Shown here in pieces: positions 56,041-64,000 of a stretch of 64,000 bases of DNA. Positions within the stretch are counted from its first letter, which is position 1. Each line of letters begins with the position of its first letter. Position numbers and translations under genes: made by a program. The notes under the pieces were generated by a model. It was not told where the DNA came from. It saw only the letters and a list, made by a program, of their open reading frames with translations, and made no database searches. The stretch is from Blepharisma stoltei (Eukaryota; Ciliophora; Heterotrichea; Heterotrichida; Blepharismidae): assembly GCA_914767885.1 (NCBI GenBank), contig CAJZBQ010000058.1, forward strand, positions 186,001 through 250,000, read 5' to 3'.

Positions 56041-57538
56041 TTAGGTGTGAATTTTTCTAAATTTATTAGAGAGCTGCGAGAATCTTGTCTTATAATCAAA
56101 AGACATGCGAGGATTTCCTATTAAATAAATATCTCGCAATGTCGAGTTTACATTAAGTAATTCAATGAGTCCATTTAAAGCTCGCACACCTAAGGGATTT
56201 CTTGACAAATGCAAAGATTGCAAAGCTGTATTTTCTTGAAGCGCTTTGAAAATTTCGCATGAAGCAGCATCAGAAATATTGTTTTTGATAAGTTTCAGTG
56301 ATTTTAAATAGGAGTTATTCACTAATTCTTATCTAAAAATAGTAAAAGATAGTTATAATGATTGCGCTTATTTTTATGTACAGAAATTTTATTAGAAAAA
56401 ATTATTTTAATGATTTTGCTTTATTTAAAACTGCATTTAATTTGCATTTAGGAGTAAATAAGGAGCTATATCTATAGCTCGGTCTCCTATATCGCCTGCT
56501 CCTGAAAAATCAGCCACATTGCACGTATGAAATTTCAAGACATCCAAAGCTTGATTGAACACTTCTTCATTAAACTGCGCTTTCGGGCTTATAATTTCGT
56601 TCTCACTCCCCCCCCCTTTAAATTGGAACAAAATATCGGTAAAATTTCCACTTTTTTGGTAAATTAACCCCCCTTTAAATTGGAACAAAATTTAATTTTA
56701 TAATAAAAAAAATTATATATAATTTTTACCTAAAAAGTTTTGATATAAGTTAAATATTTCTTCTTAACTAAAATTAAAAAATTTATTTATATCTTGCTCT
56801 TGTTTAAAAGAAAAAAGTATAATGAGCATCTTATTTAAATAAATTTATTATCCTTAATTGGTAAATTTTAAAAAAAAAATTAATTTTTTTTTTTTAAAAT
56901 TTTTCAAAAAAAATTTTTTTGTTTTTTTTGATAAAAATGATATTTTTTTATTTGGATAGTTTTGATATAAATTCAATAGGAATTCTTTATAAAATTTCAA
57001 AATTTACTTATTTCTTGCTTTATTTTAAAGAATAGAGTATAAATAACATCTTATTTAAACAAAATTAGCACTTTGATCGATAAATTTTTCAAAATTTTTT
57101 TTTTTTAATTTTTTTTATCAATAAAAAAATAATTTTTGTGTAAATAATTTTGATACCAATTAATAGTGGCGTATTAACTAATAATGAAAATTTAGTTATA
57201 TCTTGCTTTGTTTTAAAGGATAAAGAGTAAATAGCGTTTTATTAAACAAATTTATTAATCTAATTCGATAAGTTTTTGAAATTTTTTTTTTTAAATTTTT
57301 ATATTTTTTATAAAAAATTTTATATTGATATTTTTTTTAAAAAAAAAATTAACCCCCCTTTAAATTGGAACAAAATTTTTAGTTGCAATTTAAAGGGGGG
57401 GGGGAGTCAGGTTCACATTTGAACGGGTTTATTTTTGATATTATTTCTTTGAGATCATCAATTCTATTATATGGCTTGATACTGCAAGCATTATATATTC
57501 AGCAATTTAATGAGTTATTTTTGTTAATAAATTATCAA
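56041..57538 (-). CDS. Leucine-rich-repeat protein, interrupted
   Basis: From the right: LNCWIYNACSIKPYNRIDDL to PFKCEP, then after removal of the MITE (56606-57406, TCA) ENEIISPKAQFNEEVFNQAL to APYLLLNAN, then an unresolved interruption near 56335-56440, then LRRs of the RNase-inhibitor type (LVNNSYLKSLKLIKNNISD; ALQSLHLSRNPLGVRALNGL; TLRDIYLIGNP). The frame has no ATG at its upstream end and abuts the TRIM gene on the same strand, so the two may be one TRIM-LRR gene. Confidence 0.62.
56606..57406 (-). mobile_element. Family-3 MITE, long form with three internal modules, in the LRR gene
   Basis: TCA at 56603-56605 and 57407-57409; C/G tracts and TTTAAATTGGAACAAAA cores (two spaced at the left, an inverted pair at the right). 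The 801-bp interior has three diverged copies of a module of roughly 170 bp (recurring TTTTGATA..., ATCTTGCT or similar, AAAGTATAA/AGAGTATAA, ATCTTATTTAAA). Excision joins KCEP to ENEII in frame. Confidence 0.9.
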
Positions 57539-58475
57539 AATTTATCCAATAAAAATTGTGCATTCTCATAAACACTTTAAATAAATATAATAATTCTTCT
57601 GAAAATTCCACACTTATATCATTAATTGCATTGCTTAAATAATCTACTTTCAAATCCTTTAGATTTTCAAGCTCAACTAAAACTTTTTCTCCAATTTCCA
57701 ATAATCTGCTATCATCATTGCACATAATATCCAAATTTGCATAATTTTCATATGAAAAAAACTCATTCCTCCGATCCAGCTCTTTTTTAGTCCTATCCTT
57801 CCACGTCAACGCCTGTGAATAAATCTTCCTTGGGATTTCCCTTACTGAGTAAATTTGTTTTTCTATATAATCACAATTCGTCTGAAAAGTCTTAACAGTC
57901 GACCTTTCAATTTCACTTAACTTATTCTTCAAATTTTGAAACCCTTTCTTTATTTCTGTATCAATTTTCGCTTTTTTTTTCTGAAAATTCTCATAAATGG
58001 TATCAAGTCTTTGTTTTATATCTTTTTCAATTTTTAATATTAGGCTTTTTTCTATAGTTTGCAGCATATCGGATAAAGTTTCAGTTTTCATAGAAAATTC
58101 GTGTAGGAGCTCCTCAAATTGTTTTATTTCGTGCCCTTTGTGATCTCCAAAAAGGACACAGTTTGCACAGACTTTTTGTCGGTCATCAAGACAAATGTAT
58201 TCTAACTGTCTTTTGTGGCTTTGGCATAAATTTTTTTCGGTTTTCGGCGGGGATTTGGAAAGAAGGCGGAGGAGAGCGTAATTTTTGGGAAGCTCGTCAA
58301 GGTGTCTGACTGTCAGAGCACCTCGGTCTTCAGGACAAATTAATTGACCTCTTGAAAACATAAGACGTAGGCAGGCTGAACAAAATGTGTGACCACATTG
58401 AAGGATTAAAGGCTCTCTATCGGTTGAGTTGTAGCTTTCTTCGCATATATTGCAACAAAAATCTTCAAAATCCAT
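57507..58475 (-). CDS. TRIM-type RING/B-box ubiquitin ligase
   Basis: 322 residues to a TAA. RING finger at the N-terminus (CCNICEESYNSTDREPLILQ, CGHTFCSACL, CPEDRG), B-box near residue 85 (CQSHKRQLEYICLDDRQKVC, CANCVLFGDHKGHE), and a long coiled coil (residues about 125-220). Many ciliate TRIM proteins carry LRRs after the coiled coil, and an LRR gene follows directly in the same direction, so the stop at 57507 may be inside an IES. Confidence 0.88.
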   Translation of the reverse strand: MDFEDFCCNICEESYNSTDREPLILQCGHTFCSACLRLMFSRGQLICPEDRGALTVRHLDELPKNYALLRLLSKSPPKTEKNLCQSHKRQLEYICLDDRQKVCANCVLFGDHKGHEIKQFEELLHEFSMKTETLSDMLQTIEKSLILKIEKDIKQRLDTIYENFQKKKAKIDTEIKKGFQNLKNKLSEIERSTVKTFQTNCDYIEKQIYSVREIPRKIYSQALTWKDRTKKELDRRNEFFSYENYANLDIMCNDDSRLLEIGEKVLVELENLKDLKVDYLSNAINDISVEFSEELLYLFKVFMRMHNFYWINFDNLLTKITH

Positions 58476-59007
58476 AAGTTTATTTAATTTGCAAATGCTA
58501 TTATACTTTTAAAGATTTCTATTGTAAGAAATTCAATTTTTATGTATCAATAAAGCTGAGGTATTGAGAAAATATTTATAATGAAATATGAAATTTGGGG
58601 TGCATATAAAAAAATGAGGATACTCTAAATTTTGTTTTAAAATAGACTAATCACTGTAATAGCTTATGAATGATTCTTGCATTCTATAATTGATATCCGA
58701 TGCTCACCACGCCATCCCAAATTAAGTTAATAATTGAATAGTATTTAATAATTCTCTTGCTAGTAGATTTCTGTGTAAACTTATTATCAGTCAGATGCCC
58801 GCGGTTGTTGTAATTGTTTAACTATCATTAATTTAATGGAATAAAAACATGAGGATTCATATAAATTATTACAATATTTAAAGGAGCTTAATTTATCAGC
58901 TTTAAATAAACTTAAATTGCTTATTTTAATACTATAAAGCCTTTTATTAATCTTAACCTCCTAAATTTCAATTTAATTTTTTTCTCATATTACTAAATTA
59001 ACTATTA
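58476..59007. other. Divergent gap between TRIM and the WD40-channel gene
   Basis: AT-rich; presumably promoters for both. No motif recognised. Confidence 0.5.
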
Positions 59008-62000
59008 ATGGAAGAACTGAAAACAGATATCCTGACGGCTCAGCCTGCGCTTTTTGCTCTATCTGCCTTAGTTGAAAAGCAAGTAAAAATAACCAAAAAG
59101 CCTACCAAAAAACGGCAATACAAAAAACCACTTACTCCTCAACAAATTCGCCTAAATGAGATCATTGATGAGATCTCTGAATATATTATGGGAGCTGCCG
59201 AAGACTCATTGACAACCCCCTTTCAAATTAAATGCCTGGCACTTTCCCGAGACAACGTAAATTTATTTTTCGGAAGCAGCAATGGAAATATAGCTCGCTA
59301 TAATAGGGTACAGAAAAATATAACAGATGATATTCCTCTTAATGTAGGACCAATATATGGGATCTGTCTAGATGAAATCAGCAGCAAAGCTTTTATTTGT
59401 GGAGAAGATCCTATTGTAAGGATTTATAGGCTTCCTAGATATGAACTTGAGTTTGAATTAAAAGGGCACGAGCAGTCTGTGAATTCTATAAGGCTAGGAC
59501 ATACTAGAGAATTTTTGTACTCAGCAAGCAATGATGGGACAGTAAAGAAGTGGAACTTAAAAACACTGGAAAATGAAGGCACGATTATGCAGCATGTGGG
59601 AAAAGCATCGTCTTTAGCTTTGACAGTAAACGGAAAGTATGTATTTTCTGGAGGTGCTGATAATTTAATTAGGGTTTACCAACTTTTGCATGGCCAACAG
59701 ATATTGAACTTAAAATCTCATAATGACTGTGTTAAGTCCTTACTCCCCCACCCCGTGAGTGAACAAAACCATTAGAAAAATCCCTATTTTTTGCCCAAAC
59801 ACCCTCCGTGAGTGAACAAATATTTTTTTAATAGAAAAAAATTTTTTATGAAAAAAAATTGATATATAAGTGATAATTAGTATAATGAAATCTCGAGCTA
59901 ATTCTGTTTAATTTTGAACAAATTGCGTTCTAAAGCATAAATTGTATAAATTAAATTAATATTTGCTTCCCAATTTTTGCAAATTAGGAGTTTTTAAAAT
60001 TTCGAAAAAAAAGTTTTCTATAAAATTTATATATAATTTTTTAAAAAAAAAATTAATTCCCCTCCCTGAGTGGACAAAATTGTTTTGTTCACTCACGGAG
60101 GGGGGAGTTAGCAGTAAATAGCCAATCAACGTTCCTGGCCTCAGGGTCTGATGATTGCACAGTAATTTTATGAAACATTGAAGATTTCACTCTTTAACTT
60201 AATTGGCAGCTAGTCGAGATCCGCTTTGTTAACTCGGTACCAAGATCCCTCCAGGGATTCATCCGCTTTGCGGGACGTCTACTTCCGATCGCCGGAAAGA
60301 TGGGCTGCCTCGCCGTCACCTCCTCTTTGCCACTTCGCGGTGGCTCCAATTTTGAGTGGGCGGACTATGGATTCCGGGGCCTTGCTTCAGGCTGCCTGCT
60401 CAGAAAATCCAAAAAATGGACTGTCGGCAAAAGGTTTAACTTGTAGCCCAGGCCGTAACCCCTGGCTTCACGGTAGTGCAGTGCCCGAATGGTCCAAAGG
60501 ACTTTACTGGGCAACACCTTTTCCAACTGCAAGCCTCCTTTGTCCTTAAGATAAAACCCAAACCAGAAAAAGGATAAGGGCCAGTCTCCTTACACACAGG
60601 AGTTGCTTACTTAGCATAGCTGCCCATTTTTAGCTTACTCCCCCCCCCCCCCCCCCTCCGTGAGCGAAACAAAACCATTAGAAAAATCGCCATTTTTTGA
60701 CCAAAAACCCACCCTCCGTGAGTGAACAAAAATTTTTTTAATAGAAAAAATTTTGATATATAAGTGATAATTAGTATAATGAAATCTAGAACTAATTCTG
60801 TTTAATTTTAAACAAATTGCTTTTTAAAACATAAATTTTGCAAATTAAATTAATATTTGCTTCCCAATTTTTGCAAATTAGGATTTTTTTTAAATTTCGA
60901 AAAAAAATATTTTTTTTATAAAATTTATATATAAATTTTTTTTTAAAAAAAAAAAATTAAACCCCCCTCCGTGAGTGAACAAAATTTTTTTGTTCGCTCA
61001 CGGAGGGGGGGGGGGAGTTAGTAAAACCTTGTCGGATATGATTAAATATGTGCTCGAAGATAGTCGGCGTAGCCGACCGCGAAGCGCTGAGACGCCATAT
61101 TTAATTGAAGATTTCACTCCGATCAGAGTTTTCATAGACCATGAAGCCACAATTCAAGCTCTAGCTTTTAGCTTAGATGGTAGCATTCTTCTAACAGGCT
61201 CTGCTGATTTTACTATAAAAGTGTGGGACCTTGCAAAAGAAAGACGTGAAATCACCTTAAATTCCCACAAAAATATCATAAATGAGCTTATAATTTCTCC
61301 AAATCAAGATTTTATCATCTCTTGTTCTGATGATAAATCATTAAGAGTATGGAGTTTCCCACAGTTTTTAGAAGAACAAGTCTTCAAAGCTCTTGAAAAT
61401 TCTTTTAATTCAGTCGTAATCAGCCCTATAAGCAGTGAAGTAATTTCTTGTGGGACTGATAAGTACGTCAGATGGTGGAACCCCACAAAAGATGAAGCCT
61501 GTGTGCTATGTGAGACCAATGGGACTAGTCTAAAAGTGGCTGTCGCTAAAGATGAAAGTTGGATAGCAGCTGGTGATGACTTAGGGAAAATTTACCTTAT
61601 AAACTATAAGGAAAAAAAGCTAGAAAAAGAAATCCAAGCACATCTAGGACCAGTAAGGGATTTATGTTTTTCTCATGATGCTAGATATTTGGTTAGTGGA
61701 GGTGGAGACTCTACTGTCAGTGTCTGGCACATTGAGAAATTAGAAGCCACTGTACTAAGAGGGCATTTGCAAAGCGTATGAGCTGTCGCTATAAGCTCTG
61801 ATGGAGAAACTGCTATTTCTGGAAGTGGTGACGGAACATTGCGCGTTTGAGATGTATTTAAAGGCAAAGAAAGATACAGCGCTCAGTCTTATCTTATAAA
61901 ATTTATACGCTTAACGTCCACTACGGGGTGACAACCCCAGGTACTGTCACTCGCCTTGCGTCGCATCGGGCCCACAGGTCGCTGGGGATGGCCTGCTTCG

Positions 62001-64000
62001 ATCACCAAGGTCCTTCTCGGGAGAGTGTTCCGGCTTCGACGGCTCATGGATGAGCTGCTTGCTTGTTACATGGGTTGCTTTTCCGAAAAAAACCCAAAAA
62101 TGGATTTTCTGGTCGGCTATCGGCAAAAAGGAAAAACACATAGCCTGGGACGTAACTCCCAGTTTCACGCTAGGGAGTTGCCCGATTGGTCCTAACGGAC
62201 TCTGCTGAGCTTCCCCTTTCCAACTCTGTGCCCTCCTTCCCCACGAGGAAAAATCCACCCCTGAGAATAGACTAGGACTAGGCTCTGAACTCCACCAGAA
62301 TTGTTTACCTAGTATTGCCGTCCATCTCTAGAATGGTAAAACCTTGCCGGATATAATTAAAATATGAGTCGAGGCTGCATGGCCGGGAGGCCATGCCCAG
62401 ACGAAGACGCCATATTTTAATTATTACAGTGCTCAGTCACAAGAACAGATTTCTGCTTTGCAAATTGATAGGCAGGACAGATACGTGATTTCTGGAGACC
62501 TAAGAGGAAATGTCAAGATATGAAGCATATATGAAAAAGCGATAGAGACTGACTTTAATGAGCAGCATAGAGATTGTGTTACTTCTATCTATGTATGCCA
62601 TGATAATGAAAACTTTTTGACGTCTTCAAGAGATAAGACCATTTATATATTTTCACTAAAATACAGGGTAGCGCTGTCATATTTGACCAGAAAACAGACT
62701 ATTTTTTCTATGGCAGTTTCCGCTGATGAGATGCTTATTGCTACAGGTGAGCAGGAAATGATTTATTTTCAAGAAAACCCATTAAAGTCTACAAAGCCAA
62801 GAATTGTAGGCCCACATGAAGGGCTACAGAAGTTTATTGCATATGCAAAAGAAGTGATTAGTGATTCTGGCCCAGAACATGATTCTAGTATGGACAATTT
62901 CATTATTCTGCCTTATTTTTTCAATATTCTACACATATATGCTTACTATAATTTTTCTAGTTACCTTAAACAGTCTTTATTACAATCGTCAGCTCCTATG
63001 GTTCCGTCTAGAGAAGGCCATACTCCAATGACAATCACTTTACTACGTAAAACAAGATACTCAAGAGACGAAATAATTAAGGCCCTTTACCGCTTTGGAA
63101 AAAGCAGCCCTTTTATATTGCTTACACTGGAGCGTGACATATTTGTGCTGACCAAGCTAGGGCTGCCATTAGTAGAAGAACTCTATAAAGTACTATTTCA
63201 ACAAGCAAGTAGACATTCTTTGCCGAAATTTTGTGAAGACGAAGAAATGATTTTGCCGATTGTTAATTTGTCTGAGCACCCCAGAATAAAACCAGTTGAA
63301 TTTATGGACGAATCTTTGATGGGAAATAGTGGAAAGTGCATTTGCTTTATGGAAAGCTATGTAAAAATAGCTTTAACTGTAGGCAGCAAAGAAAGCATTG
63401 ATTTTTTAGAATCACTATCAAAATGCAAAAATAACGAAATTTTTAGAACTCCATTTATTAAATCAATAATTGATTATAAGTGAAGGCAAGTAGGATTTAT
63501 GATGAAAACGCTCGGTGGGATGTATTTTTTGTATTTATTAATCATGTGCTTATATACTGCATATTTCCAAGGAAACGTGTATTTTCAGTCAGCTTTATTT
63601 GTCTTTAATGTCATTTTGACTGCATTTGAAACTTTCCAACTGTGTGTGTCAGGGAGCCATTATTTTACATATGTATGGAATTATATTGATTGAACAAGAA
63701 GCATTTTGGTACTTGTTTACTTAATAAACTCCTGGTCTGATGTAGATATGGAGCTTAATTTTTCAATCTTTTCTTTAGCGACCTTTGTAAGCTGAATCAG
63801 AGGTTTTTCATTTTTCAGGATTTTCTCAAAAACAAGATATCTGACTAATATGGTTGTAGAGGTCATAAAAAGCATTACAGGGTTTTTAGTTATCATGGCA
63901 TATTCCACCTTAGCCTTTACCTTTTTATTTATGGTCCTAGCTGGTCTCCACGCTAACCCTTCATTTTTAAGCTATTTATCAGTCTCATATAACTTAATGC
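59008..64000 (+). CDS. WD40-repeat ion channel fusion, 3' partial, interrupted three times
   Basis: Starts MEELKTDILTAQPALFALSA, basic linker, then about 12 WD40 blades (GHEQSVNSIRLGHTREFLYS; NDGTVKKWNL; DDCTVILWNI; SADFTIKVWDL; SDDKSLRVWSF; GDSTVSVWHIEKL; GDGTLRVWDVFKG; GNVKIWSIYEK). From about 62900 a helical region leads to membrane segments (LGGMYFLYLLIMCLYTAYFQ; TRSILVLVYLINSW; GFLVIMAYSTLAFTFLFMVL) typical of ciliate TRP/polycystin-like channels; the frame is open at the window end. A MITE (59743-60107) and two SINE-like elements (60193-61103, 61889-62424) interrupt WD40 blades, and each excision restores the blade in frame. Probably a signalling channel of the ciliary or cell membrane. 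Confidence 0.85.
59743..60107 (+). mobile_element. Family-1 MITE in a WD40 blade
   Basis: TTA at 59740-59742 and 60108-60110. Usual layout: two spaced cores at the left, inverted pair at the right. Excision with one TTA gives NDCVKS-L-AVNSQSTFLASG, a normal blade. Confidence 0.94.
60193..61103 (-). mobile_element. SINE-like element S8 in a WD40 blade, with a nested MITE
   Basis: Perfect 16-bp repeat ATTGAAGATTTCACTC at 60177-60192 and 61104-61119. Homologous to S7 and S9 (GAGTGGGCGGACTATGGA shared with S7). A MITE splits it near its 5' end on the minus strand. Excision gives ILWNIEDFT-PIRVFIDH. Confidence 0.9.
60638..61017 (+). mobile_element. Family-1 MITE nested in S8
   Basis: TTA at 60635-60637 and 61018-61020. 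The C-tract at the left end is unusually long (about 18 C). Nearly identical to 3717-4102. Without it, S8 reads continuously into GTAAAACCTTGTCGGATATG, as S7 and S9 do. Confidence 0.94.
61889..62424 (-). mobile_element. SINE-like element S9 in a WD40 blade
   Basis: TACAGCGCTCAGTC (61875-61888) and TACAGTGCTCAGTC (62425-62438) flank it; the single mismatch is a silent Ser codon change. Homologous to S7. Excision gives KERYSAQS-QEQISALQ in frame. Confidence 0.9.

Noticed and set aside
3717..61017. LTR or solo-LTR interpretation of the C-rich elements
   Set aside because: Ends are inverted, not direct, and the target duplication is 3 bp; no TG..CA ends.
59008..64000. Bacterial or viral origin for the WD40 gene region
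   Set aside because: Codon use, TGA usage and ciliate-type channel segments match the rest of the window.

Overview
The window is a eukaryotic, AT-rich nuclear sequence that looks like germline (micronuclear) DNA of a heterotrich ciliate close to Blepharisma. TGA must be read as tryptophan throughout, with TAA and TAG as stops: conserved Trp positions of WD40 repeats, protein kinases, glycerol kinase, sideroflexin and a TBC domain all fall on TGA. Three introns are exactly 15 nt with GT..AG ends. Most genes are broken by DNA segments whose removal between direct repeats restores a good protein in frame, which is how ciliate internal eliminated sequences (IESs) behave. A somatic genome would not contain them.

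Four kinds of interruption can be separated. (1) Short TA-bounded IESs of about 60-375 bp. (2) MITEs with C-rich ends (CTCC...GGAG) and a 3-bp TTA, TAA or TCA duplication, in at least three families with unrelated cores but one shared layout. (3) GC-rich, SINE-like retroposons of 235-930 bp flanked by 8-17 bp direct repeats, with an A/T-rich tail and usually an AT-rich stem at the other end. These appear seven times inside genes, three times carrying a nested MITE. (4) Fold-back palindromes in gaps between genes.

Layout. 1-3.3 kb: the end of a PAS-domain membrane protein. 3.5-6.1 kb: an EGF-TM-RING ubiquitin ligase. 7.0-19.8 kb: eight related kelch/beta-propeller-like genes (P1-P8) around sideroflexin and glycerol kinase. 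20-25 kb: palindromes, MITE relics, two novel proteins and a minisatellite. 25-37.5 kb: polo-like kinase, La-motif protein, C2H2 zinc finger, oxysterol-binding protein, ACT-domain and pterin-dehydratase-like mitochondrial proteins. 38.8-47.7 kb: a compact block with an HD-domain phosphohydrolase, one long gene with two different kinase domains, EMC6, a ubiquitin-like protein, RPB12 and a TBC RabGAP. 48.8-56 kb: novel proteins, a COPI-associated membrane protein, an ODF3-like protein and a secreted protein. 56-58.5 kb: TRIM and LRR genes, possibly one gene. 59 kb to the end: a WD40-ion channel fusion that runs off the window.

The genes are ordinary eukaryotic housekeeping and ciliate-specific genes with no operon logic. 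The common theme is genome editing: nearly every long gene needs precise excision to work. No tRNA, rRNA, CRISPR or transposase gene was recognised.
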